From assembly GCA_958510875.1 (NCBI GenBank), contig OY294070.1, forward strand, positions 19,769,631-19,833,630: a stretch of DNA of 64,000 nt, in the 5' to 3' direction. The notes below the pieces were generated by a model. It did not search any database, was not told the DNA's origin, and saw only the letters and a list, made by a program, of their open reading frames with translations. The stretch's first letter is position 1, and each line of letters opens with the position of its first letter. Positions 32,813 through 44,932 of this stretch are shown here, piece after piece. The translations under genes were made by a program, and so were the position numbers. Origin of the DNA: Endomychus coccineus. Taxonomy: Eukaryota > Arthropoda > Insecta > Coleoptera > Endomychidae.

Positions 32813-33995
32813 ATTAGAATTAGAATTTATTTCTCGAATACGTACATGTTGTAATACAGTTATAATATACTTTTTACAATGGAAAGATTTTCATGTATGC
32901 TGAAGCTCATTTGAGCTATTGAGAAGTGTAGTTCATTTTGAGTTGTTTTTACACATATATAAGCAATTACACAATATGTATAGTTAGTAATAATGAGTTA
33001 GTTTTTGGTGAAATAATGCTAGTGAATGGTAATAATAAAAGGAAGAAAACTTTTCATGGTTATCATGATAAAAACGATTTATATGTGGTCATTGAAGAAT
33101 TCTCTATTATCGTAATGAACTTGAGTTTGAAAAAAATTGTTGACCTTAATTTAAAAAATGCTTAGAGGAATTATTCCTGTCATTGAGGACGGTAGGTGAT
33201 CGAATGTTTTTATTGCCATATATAAGGGACCTTTTCTGTATGATTGCATTGGGGTTGGTATATACTTGTTTTTGTTCCGAGTGTCATAGTTGTGGATATC
33301 CGTGAACTGTTCTAGTTCATGTTTTTTTTTTAAGCTAACAAGTAAAGACGGTATGGAGACAAATTTGTAATTGTCAGTACTTTCAGATTTTCAAAATGAC
33401 TCCTAGAGGATTCGGTTCGTTTTATTCCACAAATAGTTCTGAAAGCTCTTTTTTTGTATTATGAATGTGCTGTTGATATCTATAGAATATCCCCAAAACT
33501 CTATACCATATTGAACTAGGCTGTAGAAATAAGCGTAAGATACTGTAATTGCTGTTTCTTTACCAATGTTTTTTCTTATGGTAGATATTGAGAATGTAGC
33601 ACTGCAAAGTTTTTTTGCTTAGGTTATGAATATGTTCTTTCCAATCCAATTTTTCGTCTATGTAAGTTCCGAGAAATTTTACATTTGTTGTCCCCTGTAT
33701 TTCCCCATAAGATGTTTCGATATTGATTTGGTTTGTGTCATTATTTGGATGGAATGTTATACTATGTGTTTTTCTGTATCAATACATAACTCATTTGAGG
33801 AAAACCAGTGCATTATTTCTGTAAGCTGTTGGGCTGACGATACGGACACATCTTCAATATTATCGCTTGAGTCTATTACACTCGTACCGTCAGTAAATAT
33901 GCAGAATTCTACAGACGGATAATTAGCAACTAAGTCATTAACGTATATCAAGAATAATATTGGACCCAGAATGTATCCCTGGGGAATACCATATT
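32813..33995 (-). mobile_element. CR1-like LINE 3' portion, minus strand, inserted in LINE A
   Basis: The minus strand carries the RT block GIPQGYILGPILFLIYVNDL, then the box CIFTDGTSVID where FADD is expected, and SSNELCIDTEKHIV at 33757-33951. The 3' end at 32813 carries a short tandem tail (TTCTAA units, minus sense). The catalytic pair is lost (FTDG). LINE A continues on the far side near 34003 with about 50 bp missing at the junction. Confidence 0.7.
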
Positions 33996-34002
33996 ATAAT
34001 AC

Positions 34003-34440
34003 TATACCAACCAATGCAGCCAGAGAAACGAGACAGAGACAGGTTGGCGCAATTAATGGAAATCTGGCAGAGATTTTGAAATGAGGATCTGATAATCTAG
34101 TAGAGAATAATGCAACCAAAACTCAAGAAGCCTGATCCCACAATTTCTAATATGATGATATCAAGTACAACTATCCGTATGAAGTTTTTCATATCCATGC
34201 CCAGGATCACCACCAACAGCACCCTCTCACGGAACTATCATGTGAAGTCCATTGCGAAAACAGCTTCGCGAAAACTTGATTTTCTACCCCGTACCAAAAG
34301 CTACTTCACATCCCAGCAGCTGCTCATGATCTACAAAGCACAGATTCGACCTGTCCTCGAGTACTGTTCACATGTAAGGAGTTCGGCTTCCGAACATAAG
34401 CTGAAGCTATCCAGAATTCTATCCAGAAGAGAGCTATTCG
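34003..34440 (+). mobile_element. LINE family A, second copy, segment 3
   Basis: Continues RT and C-terminal coding: the 34110-34481 frame reads KKPDPTISNMMISSTTIRMK and KSIAKTASRKLDFLPRTKSY then QLLMIYKAQIRPVLEYCSHV, as in Jockey/CR1-type elements. It is broken at 34440 by another LINE tail. Confidence 0.75.
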
Positions 34441-34727
34441 CATTTATTTATTTGGCGTATGGGTTCTTTACAATACGGTAGAAAGAAATTATAAGTAAGA
34501 AAAACAAACTCTATAAAAAACATAGCACATATCATAGCATAAGTCCTCTGACAAACTATATATTAATGTCCAAATTGCACTCGATTGCGTCTTGAGAGCA
34601 TTCTGCGAAGTCCTGTAGGTTCCCGCGATATGCACGGTTTGGGCAGTTTGGAACGATATGGCGGATCGTTTGTCTCGGAGAACCACAGTCGCACTGCGGA
34701 CTGTCGGCGAGGCCCCATCGTATGATT
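34441..34727 (-). mobile_element. LINE C-terminal tail, minus strand, inserted in LINE A
   Basis: The minus-strand frame reads SIIRWGLADSPQCDCGSPRQ and TIRHIVPNCPNRAYRG, the cysteine/histidine-rich C-terminus of Jockey/R1-type ORF2 proteins. It interrupts LINE A between 'gaagagagctattcg' and 'atgattgatgatgtcacact'. Only the last 100 or so codons and the 3' UTR are present. Confidence 0.65.
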
Positions 34728-35230
34728 GATGATGTCACACTTACGAGTTCATTAACCTCTCTAGAACATCGTAGAAACATATTCATTCCTATAGATATTT
34801 CCATGGTCGGTGTTCATCAGAAATCTCGTCTGTTGTTCCACCATGAGAGATTCCAGATAGGCGGACTAGATGAGCTCAATCTAGTCACCAATTCATAGTC
34901 AAGCTCGAGACCTACCAAACTTTTTCTCAACAGACTTCATTTTTCTATCGAACAGCAAAGTTGTGCAACGCTTTACCCAGTGAGGTCCTTACCTATGCCT
35001 ATAATCTGCAAACCTTCAAGAAAAAATCGAATGCTCATCTCTTTTCCCAACATTCCACCGCTGGCTCACACGATGTTCCTCGAACATAATAGGTTTCCCT
35101 CTCGTGTCGTCAAAGTATATAGCAAAATTTATTGCTGACCAGTTTCTGTTTGACTCCGAAATGATGTAACCATCTTCTGTTTTGTTCGTGTTGAGTAAAC
35201 GTATACGTCAGAGTCCACCGGTCAATAAAA
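34728..35230 (+). mobile_element. LINE family A, second copy, segment 4 (3' end)
   Basis: Blocks 'gatgatgtcacacttacgag', 'catcgtagaaacatattcat' and 'ccgctggctcacacgatgtt' match 22792-23145. The 3' boundary is not sharp. Confidence 0.65.
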
Positions 35231-35284
35231 TGCAGAAATCTTTCCTCTGGTTGGCAATTGAGCTACATGTATTCTAGAACTATA

Positions 35285-36768
35285 TACTATATATAAGAAT
35301 TCTCGGGAAATAGGTCACAATAACACTTTGTATTATACTTTCGTCTTTACGTACGTTTCGGTCTCGCGACCATCATCTTATGTGTGTTCTCAACGATAAA
35401 ATTCAGTACGTGATTAATAAATTTAACAATTTCCACTGCAAACTTCAATTTACTTGGGAATAGTGAACAAGAGCATAAATTCCCTAGATATGAACATTAG
35501 GCATGATGCAGATGAAAAAATAAAAACTTCTTGGTTTACTAAAGAAGTTTGGTCACAACGTTATATTCATTTCAATTCCGTTGCACCAACAGCTTATAAA
35601 CAAAGTGTGATAAACAGCCTTACAGATCGCAAGGCTAAATTGTCCCACCCAGAGGACCGTTCCAAAAATTTAAAAATTGTTCGTGATACACTGGAAATGA
35701 ATGGCTACCCAAAAACATTTCTCAATCCTATCATTAAAGAAAGAATAAACAAAATCTATAATGGAACACCATATATAAGTAAAATATAAGGTAATACAGA
35801 TAATTAGATAACGTTACCTTACATTCTGGAGACCTCAGAGAAAATTAAAAAATGTTTAAAAAAGTATTGTATTGTAAATTGTGTTGGAAATTTTGTCTCA
35901 AATATAAAACCTTCAATACCTAAAGATAAACAAACCCACACATTATACCAATTAAATTGTTTAGATTGCGATGGGACTTATACTGAATCTCTAAACAATA
36001 TTTACAAAAAAGAATGTATGGCCATAAGTATAGCACAAGAAATAAAAACTCAGAAAATTCCACCGCCTTCGCTAAACACTGCTTTGATTATAATCATCAA
36101 TTTGATTACAAAAATGTTAATACTTTGACTGAGGAAACCAATTATTATAAACGATCTATTCTGGAGATGATTCAGATAAAACGTGACTCCAATTCTGTAA
36201 ATCATATGACTGATATTCAGACATTAAGTCAGATTCATACTAACTTAATCAATTAAAACTCTTGCAAATTCCTACATGCGTCTTTGTAATGTTAAAAGTA
36301 TATTTTAGGAAGAATGCTCCAAAGTAATATTCCAATACAGGTCTACAACCTTTTTCAAGTACCTCATAAATCGTTACATCTGGTTCGATAGTAGATACTC
36401 AACATGATAGTTTTTTATCTCCAGTCGTTGTGACACTATACCAACATGCGCTTGTATATTATAAGAATATTACTGAATAGTGAATTCTTGTTATATGTTA
36501 TACTTGAAATATTGACTGTACAATTTCGATTATTCGTGGTTCTGTTCGTTTCGACGACTTGAGCATTTTTGATTGAATATGGTGCGATATGGACGCTTTG
36601 TGCTATAATTAGTTTTAAAAAACCCCTTTTGACATAATAAGTCTTCTGATGATGGTCGTGAGACCGAAACGTACGGAAAGACTGAAATATAAAACAAAGT
36701 GTTAATGTGACCTATCTCCCGAGAATGTTTATATATAATTCATACTTGGTCAAGAATCTTTATTATAG
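35285..36768 (+). mobile_element. Penelope-like element with 15-bp target duplication
   Basis: A 1.48-kb element flanked by the perfect 15-bp direct repeat TATTCTAGAACTATA (35270-35284 and 36769-36783). Inside, inverted terminal regions of about 80 bp match (35303-35385 against the inverse of 36645-36725; both contain CGTACGTTTCGGTCTC). Coding remnants lie between. Variable-length target duplications and flanking inverted repeats are known for Penelope-like elements. It is 5'-truncated. Confidence 0.8.
35454..36256 (+). pseudogene. Penelope-like RT C-terminus and GIY-YIG domain, broken
   Basis: 35454-35789 reads SWFTKEVWSQRYIHFNSVAP, YKQSVINSLTDRKAKLSHPE and LEMNGYPKTFLNPII, the region after the RT fingers in Penelope-like elements. 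36014-36256 reads KYSTRNKNSENSTAFAKH and YYKRSILEMIQIKRD, the latter half of a GIY-YIG-type endonuclease. Between them the reading frame shifts more than once (QLNCLDCDGTY can be read near 35955). Not functional. Confidence 0.75.
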
Positions 36769-36783
36769 TATTCTAGAACTATA

Positions 36784-37771
36784 GCTGCAGCTTACAGTCC
36801 AGCAATTGTATTGTATCAGCTGATTCATATGAGATCAGATCTAATAGTACACAAAACCCATTCCAAAGTATCAGTTCCAGTATTGGTTAGCCATATCTAG
36901 GTATCACTCATCGATCTAGAGAGATGTAAGCTACCTTTGTGGGTTATATTAATTTCTAACAAGTAATTGTTCAATTATCGATTTTTCCATGGGCTTGTGT
37001 CGCCCCCTGACACACTTGATTCTAACATTACCCGTCATGAATTTTATTCAAGTTCTATTTAGTCAATGTTCACATTGCGTTGGTTTTTCTAAGGGACGAT
37101 CAGAAGCGGGTAGATGGCTTCGATGTTCTATCCCCCTAGAACACTTTCTGTTGTCGGTTTATGCAAACAGCAGCAGAGATATCAATCGGGGGCAGTATAT
37201 CTCTACTCGTTCCACTGATGAGCCAGAAAAGACGAAACAGCATTTTGGAGCTATTGTGTTGTGGTGTCACCGATCGATCTAGAGATCGTGAGTCAAGTTT
37301 CCACTTATTTAACTACTTTTTTATAGCTTTTCCCCTAATTGCACATTGGTTGCTGATCAAGAATGGCGCTTTTGTCTATTGATATGGATGGTAGAATAAA
37401 TCCTTGAGATATCAGTTATATTTTTTTAGTTAATCCCCTGAAACTGCATGTCATTTAAATATTGGCATTCCTCGTAAGTCAAGTTTTCACTTATTTACCT
37501 ACTTTTTCATAGCTTCTCCCCTTATTTCACATTGATGGTTCATGATCAAGAATTATCCTTAAAATATCAGTCACTTGATTACTGTCAAGATTGCTTTCTA
37601 ATTTGCTTGTATCTGAGGGAAGGTAGTTGGTTAAGGATTTTATCTACAGAGTTTCAATTAAAGCTTGGTTTTTGAGATCCCCAATAATCAGAAATCATTA
37701 GTTAAGTCAGTTGAACTTTCAGATCCAATTCCGAATAGGTTGATAGTGGTTTCGTAGAAAAATGAAGTTAC
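36784..37771. other. FAS intron sequence with dispersed and local repeats
   Basis: No gene. 37180-37290 (with 'ctcgttccactgatgagcca' and 'caccgatcgat') resembles 4070-4160. A local duplication (37287-37366 against 37472-37555, about 185 bp apart) shares 'gtcaagttt(t/c)ccacttattt' and 'gatcaagaat'. Confidence 0.5.
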
Positions 37772-37976
37772 CTAATATATTGGCAACGGCATCCATCATA
37801 TTGGCTGCTCCACTGCTGCTATTTGACTTTTCTGCTACTACTATACTAGAAACAATGGGACATTTTTGTGTCATGAATACATCCATAGTTTCAATACAAC
37901 TAGTTATTCTTTGTTGAAGGGTTCCTCCAATCTCTAAGATTTTATCTTCTTCTTGCGCATCAGCTATAATACCAAC
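37772..37976 (-). CDS. FASN: Fatty acid synthase (right copy), end of ketoreductase to ACP linker
   Basis: A 205-nt exon reading VGIIADAQEEDKILEIGG, LQQRITSCIETMDVFM and KCPIVSSIVVAEKSNSSSG. It carries the C-terminal helices of the ketoreductase domain and the flexible linker before the carrier domain. Acceptor CTTAG ends at 37977 (on the minus strand, preceded by a pyrimidine tract in poor form); donor TTAG|GTAACT. Phases match both neighbours. Intact. Confidence 0.92.
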
Positions 37977-38159
37977 CTAAAAAAACAAAATACAATAGTC
38001 ACAAAGGTGTGTAGGTTTTCAATAGGAGGTTATTGGTTGGTAGCTTTCAAAACTTAACCTTTGAACAACACTTCACAATGGTGTTATCTATAATGATCAT
38101 GCCCTGTGGAAGACAACTAGAAAGTTAGGATGGTCACAGATAAACGTGAACGACTAAAA

Positions 38160-38350
38160 AAGTTCACAACATTGGATATACTATAACACTAATAAGTACG
38201 AAATAATCACCCTTGTCCACTTGAATTTTCAGAGTAAACCAAATTAGAAAACAAAATGTGCCCGTTTAAATACTATTTGGAGTTAATAATATGAACAAAG
38301 GGTTACCCCCAGCTGGAAACAAATCCGGATTCAATAGATTACTTTCTCGC
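38160..38350 (-). mobile_element. Penelope-like tail fragment, minus strand
   Basis: The block 'actaaattagaaaacaaaat' type sequence, with 'gttacccccagctggaaac', aligns with 40870-40975 in the same orientation. It abuts the mariner starting at 38392. Confidence 0.55.
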
Positions 38351-38391
38351 TTAAACATACTTGGAACATTCAGAAGCAGTTCATTAGAGTG

Positions 38392-39597
38392 TACGAGGGC
38401 AAGGTGAAGAGTCCCTAAAAATAAAACAGATGGCGCCATAGTCGAAAATTCCATGTGACATTTGTGATGTAACATCTTCAACTAGAACGCATTGAAATAT
38501 TCAGACTGATATGTGATTCAGTTCTGCTTTCGCATCCATCGAAAGCAGTTGGTTGAACATTATTTCATGCGTCGAAAAAACATTACGCAAACCAAAGCAT
38601 CGCTTGTTTAACATTTTGGGGACTCTCCACCATCGATTGGAACGATTCACGAGTTGTTTATTGATTTTCGTTATGGTAGTATGACCAAAAAGGATACCGC
38701 TCCGGTCTTACAATTGAGGTTACAACCCCAGAAATCGTCGATAAAATTCATGATATGATATTGGACGAACGGTTGAAGTGCAAGAGATTGCTGAGGCTAT
38801 GGCTATCGCAACCGAACGGGTAATGAACATTTCGCATACATTTTTGAATATGAGAAAGCTTTCTGCGGCATTTGCTCTCTGTCGACAACAAGCGCGACTT
38901 TGGACAATTTCAAGCGCGATAAAGAGGACTTTTTGTGCAGTTTTGTAGCCGTGGACGAAACATGGACCCGTCACAGCACACTAGAGACTGAAGAACAGTA
39001 GAAACAGTGAACTTGTCCTGGCGAATCGAAGCTGGAAAAGGCCAAAGTGGGTCTATCGGCAAACAACGTCATGGCGACAGTTTTTTGGGAAGCACACAGT
39101 ACCGTTCATATCGATTACATTGAAAAGGACCAAACGATTACTGGCGTATCTTATGTAGAGCTGTGGAATCGAATCGACGCCAATTTGAAACGAGAGCGGC
39201 AGCTGGCAGAGAATAAAATGTTCTCCCATCAGAACAACGCCCCGGCACACAGGTCCGCAGTCGCAATGGCAAAATTGCATGAATTGCACTACGAATTGGT
39301 TCGTCATCCATCACATTCTCCTGATTTGTCCCCCTGAAATTTTTATTCATTTCCAAACTTGAGGAAATGGCATGGCGGAAAGAGATTTGGCTCCAACTAT
39401 GAGGTCATCGCTGAAACAAACACCTATTTTGAAGGATTGCCGGAATGATATTATTTGGAGGGGATCGAAAATTCAGAAAAAAGTTGGACGAGAGTGTATT
39501 AGGCTACAAGGAGGTTTTGTTGAGAAATAAAATAAGTTTTGACCAAATCTATCATTTTTTGTATCATTTTTCAGGGCTTCTACAGCTTGCTCTCGTA
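38392..39597 (+). mobile_element. Mariner-family element (second mariner family)
   Basis: 1.2 kb from TACGAGGGCAAGGTGAAGAG at 38392 to the inverse at 39597 (CTTCTACAGCTTGCTCTCGTA). TA lies at each border. The same family as the mariner at 52320-55894, and colinear with it over its length. Inserted in a FAS ketoreductase intron. Confidence 0.85.
38530..39470 (+). pseudogene. Mariner transposase, decayed, second catalytic Asp replaced by Asn
   Basis: The N-terminal half is frameshifted. 39047-39337 reads NVMATVFWEAHSTVHIDYIE, KDQTITGVSYVELWNRID and HQNNAPAHRSAVAMAKLHEL, HPSHSPDLSP then a stop. In mariners the second catalytic residue sits in HQDNAP; here it reads HQNNAP (AAC for GAC). The first acidic motif survives as VAVDETWTRH in another frame near 38945-38970. 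Inactive by several routes. Confidence 0.8.
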
Positions 39598-41166
<1,569 letters not shown>

Positions 41167-41885
41167 GACCCACATAGAGGGAAGATCAGCCTTACATCCC
41201 TTTCTCTTTGAAGAGCTGGAAAGGCTGATCGATAGGTACTTTAAAGACGGTGCATTAACGAATTTTCCGCATCTACGTCAACAGTACGCCTATCAGGCGG
41301 ACAAATCGACCGAGACGGCCATTCATCATCTGGTTACGCAGATCGAAGGAGCTCTTAGTCTCGGACAGTGCGCTCTATGCGTTTTCTTGGACATCTAAGG
41401 GTCGTTCGACAACACCTCCTTCGAGTCCATGGACCACGTTGCGGAGAAACACGGAATCGATCACACCTTGGTCAGGTGAATCGAGTTCATGCTCTTGCAG
41501 AGATTGATAATGGCGAACCATAATGGTAGCGTCGCATGTACACATGTCCCCCAAAAGCTGTTCTCAGGGAGGAGTACTGTCTCCTCTCCTTTGGTGCCTG
41601 GTGGTGGACAGTTTTTTTTTCACAAGGAACGAAAACGAGGACTCATACCAGAGATTCGTTTGTTAGTGAGGACCTTGCACCTAAAAGGCTCCGTGAAGTA
41701 CCTAGGAGTTATTCTCGATGCTAAGCTGAGCTGGAAAATGCACTGAAAACCCGGGTGTAGAAGGCTGTTGTATCCCTATAGGCATGCAGAACAACCTTCG
41801 CAAACACATGGGTCTATAGCCACGGGTTCTGCACTGGATCAAAAAAGCCATGATCCGCTCTACTATAACCTACACTTAGAAGAAA
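41167..41885 (+). mobile_element. R1-like RT fragment in FAS intron
   Basis: 41165-41398 reads LFEELERLIDRYFKDGALTN, QQYAYQADKSTETAIHHLVT and CALCVFLDI, motifs around RT block 3 of R1/Jockey-group elements. 41489-41746 continues with LKGSVKYLGVILDAKLSWKM after a deletion that removes the FADD box. Stops and indels make it a pseudogene. Confidence 0.7.
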
Positions 41886-42280
41886 GTAAAAAAAGAAGAA
41901 CTTGTATTTGGATCATTCATTAATCTGATTTTATCAGATTTTTTCCCTACCTCTTCTTTCCCCCATTCCCCACTTTTAGGGATTTTCAAGTAACCATATC
42001 CCGGAAAATACTCATTTTCATTTTGGGTTCCGATTATTTCCGCATTTATTTATTTTTTCTGTTAATGTCATTAATAACCCATTGTACAAGATTTCATCGA
42101 AATTCATTTTGTACAACTTGAATGATATTTTGGTCATCTTAGAGCCTCGTGGACTGGACTAACTATACGTAATCAGATATATACATAACACTATGAGTGA
42201 AATGAGTCAGCCTCACTGCAATTCTTACAATAGGATTTTAATTGAAGTGTTTGAACATAAGTCAATGAAATAGTTGTCAC

Positions 42281-42532
42281 CTCAGTTCGGGACACAGCTT
42301 CCTGGATAGTTCATCAAGATGTGCGGTAGAAAGCGCTTTCGGACTCAAAGATTCCGTAAAATTATCCTTAGTTTGATTCTCAATAAGAGCATCTTTGAGT
42401 GCCACAGCTAAATTGAAGATAGCAGCTATAGGTCCTAAGTCGTTTGCTTCGTTAATCAATGTTTCGCAACCTTCTTTGGTGGTCACGTCAACAGTCGAAA
42501 TATTCACTACAGCTCCATAAGATCTCCAGAAC
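42281..42532 (-). CDS. FASN: Fatty acid synthase (right copy), ketoreductase middle exon
   Basis: A 252-nt exon beginning FWRSYGAVVNISTVDVTTKE and running through GPIAAIFNLAVALKDALIEN to HLDELSRKLCPEL. FNLAVALKDALIENQT is the characteristic ketoreductase stretch preceding the active site. Acceptor GGTTTTAG ends at 42533; donor GTGACA starts at 42280. The preceding intron is only 97 nt. Intact. Confidence 0.95.
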
Positions 42533-42629
42533 CTAAAACCACAATTGTAAGATATGTATGATTTGAATCAATGATGAAAATATAACTTAGAGTCTGGGGA
42601 AAAGATTAGTGAGAAACTAGTCAACTTAC

Positions 42630-42785
42630 TTTATTCTGTATGACTGATAACCGGTTTTGATTCCAAACCGTGAGGTTAAGACCAATTTCCTAGCTCCTCT
42701 CAACACTAACCAATCTGCAAGTTCCATACCAAATCCTCCTAATCCACCTGTGATTAAGTAAGTATTCTTGGGATTACAATAATAC
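42630..42785 (-). CDS. FASN: Fatty acid synthase (right copy), ketoreductase NADPH-binding exon
   Basis: Begins [19 protein letters not shown], the Rossmann glycine motif (TGGLGGFG) that binds NADPH, and continues [20 protein letters not shown] to SYRIK. Acceptor TTTCTAG ends at 42786; donor GTAAGT starts at 42629. 156 nt with split codons matching both neighbours. Intact. Confidence 0.95.
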
Positions 42786-43746
42786 CTAGAAAAAAGTTCA
42801 AGACCATAACAATAGATGAATGAATTATAGTCACCCTAATAATAGTGCTGTGAAATATGAAGGATAATCAAAATAGCTCTTACGATTAAAATGATCTGTT
42901 CCATGATAATGACGTTGTAACGAAGCTCAAACTTGATATACTATTTATCTTGAGTCAAGCAGAAAATACGGGTATTTCACGTAAACTCCGATTCAACAGT
43001 TCATTATTTCAACAGAAATGCGTGGACTTCGGAATGTGCATTCCGAAGTACTACATGGTAAAGAAAGCGTAGTGACTATTTCAAACCTTCGTAATTTCGA
43101 ATAAGTGTAATTATTTCAATAAATGAATCGCACAAAGCGCATTCATACCTGCTTCAATATGTACATTCCGATTAACTTATGTTGCAAAAAACGGGGATCT
43201 AGTAAATTAATGCATCGAAGTTTGGAAAACCTCATGTGTGAAAATTGCGTACAACCAAAAACTCCCATAATATTCCTTTCCCAGCCACCAAGGAATTGAT
43301 GGAGCAGGATGACCGCGAATTTTAGATATAAAAAGTAGCGTCATTGTCAAGCTCCGTTCGGGACATAAAGAAAAAAGCCACTACACAAAATATAGTCCGG
43401 TCAATTTAGACATTCGAAGGTGCATAAAATCCCAACAAGCTGAAAATCAGTAAAATTGTTCAAAACATAATTATAAATAATATTTAAAAGTTCCCCATCA
43501 TTCCCGTGTGTGGAAAAATTTTTATTCGAGGTCAAAGGTCAAAAAAAAGAGTCTTTCGCGATTTTCAGCAAAACGGTAAGTTTTATCATAAAAGTACTTC
43601 GGACAAAAATTGTAGATCATAAAATTATCTATAAAAATGAATCCATACTTTTTACCTACGAGCCACCGTTTCTGAGATATAACGATTCAAAAAGTTATAA
43701 AAGTTGTTATCGTCATAATATGCATGAGTACGCCACGTATATACAT
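42786..43746. other. FAS intron, no gene seen; short perfect palindrome
   Basis: Contains a perfect hairpin at 43026-43049: ACTTCGGAATG, a 2-nt loop, CATTCCGAAGT. The stretch at 43560-43740 ('gtagatcataaaattatcta', 'ccgtttctgagatataacg') looks like repeat sequence, possibly the 5' part of the element carrying the next ORF. Confidence 0.4.
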
Positions 43747-43832
43747 CTCTAGAGTTGTTATATATTATATATTATAATATATATATATTATATATATTAT
43801 GTATATAATATATATAATATATATAATAATAA
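43747..43832. repeat. (TA)n-rich low-complexity tract
   Basis: About 85 bp of TATAT/ATAAT variants. It ends immediately before the open frame of the PIN/CXC-type remnant. Confidence 0.9.
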
Positions 43833-43833
43833 T

Positions 43834-44932
43834 GTGTGGGGTAGCGAAGAAACATTCAACGTTATCTTAGATAAATACGTTCAATATGTACGTCGACATT
43901 TTGGTTCCAGAGTTACTGTCGTATTTGATGGCTATGATGATTGCACGAGAAATATCAAAGCTGCAGAACAACGTCGTCGAACTTTAGCAACATCTTCATC
44001 TTCTGATATTTTATTTGATGAACTTATGACAGTTCCAACAAGTCAACAGAAATTTCTTACAAATACTCACAACAAGTCTCGGTTCATTTCAATGTTGAAA
44101 GAAAAGTTTATTGCTGAAAATATATTGGTAAAACAAGCTAATAATGATGCTGATGTATTGATTATTGAAACAGCAATAGAGCAATTCACTTTGACAAATA
44201 CAACTATTGTTGTTGGTGAAGATGTAGACTTAATCGTATACTCACTGCTCGAACGCCAACTGAAAAAACAATTTTTTTCTTAAAACCAGGAAAAGCTCAA
44301 CATCAGTCAGATTATATTCATCAAAAAGTTTATCTACTTTTGTAAAGTGTCAAAATCATGTACTATTTTTACACGCAACAACTGGCTGTGATACGACATC
44401 TGCATTTTACAGGAGGGGTAAAACAGCAGTTTTCAAAATGTTTGAAAAACAAGATTTAGTTCAATGTGCTGAAATTTTCAAAAAGAGTAATTCAACTCAA
44501 CAAGAAGTTATCACCAACGGCATCCGCTTTCTTCTGTCTATGTACGGAGCTTCTAAAAAAACTACCTGTTTAGATAAGCATCGATATGCATGCTTCGTTA
44601 AAAATACTAAAAATAAAAAACAAGTTCTATTAGCTTGTCTTTCTCCAACCTCAGTTGCTGCTCATCAACATCTTTTTCGGGTATATTACCAAGTTCAAGT
44701 GTGGCTTGGTTATCAGCTAGACCATACAGACTGGGGTTGGAAGTTGGTCAACAATATATTAGAGCCAGTTCGAACTTTACTCCCACCTGCGCCCGAAAAA
44801 CTGCTGAACACAATTTTTTGCAACTGCAAAAAGGGATGCAGTGCTGAATGTGGTTGCAAAAAAGTCGGACTGTTTTGTTCTCTGGCATGCACAAATTGTC
44901 AAGGATTTGGTGTAACTTTAACAGAACCTTAA
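43834..44932 (+). pseudogene. PIN-like / CXC-motif protein remnant, probably transposon-derived
   Basis: Two frames. 43834-44283 reads VTVVFDGYDDCTRNIKAAEQ, QANNDADVLIIETAIEQF and VVGEDVDLIVYSLLE; the acidic pattern (VFDGY..., ANNDAD..., GEDVDLIV) resembles a FEN/PIN-type nuclease fold. A one-frame shift near 44284 leads to LFLHATTGCDTTSAFYRRGK, LSMYGASKKTTCLDKHRY and the C-terminal CNCKKGCSAECGCKK with CSLACTNCQGF, a CXC-type zinc motif. Similar invertebrate ORFs are multicopy and probably mobile-element genes, but I cannot name the element. The N-terminus is lost in the TA tract. Non-functional as it stands. Confidence 0.6.
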
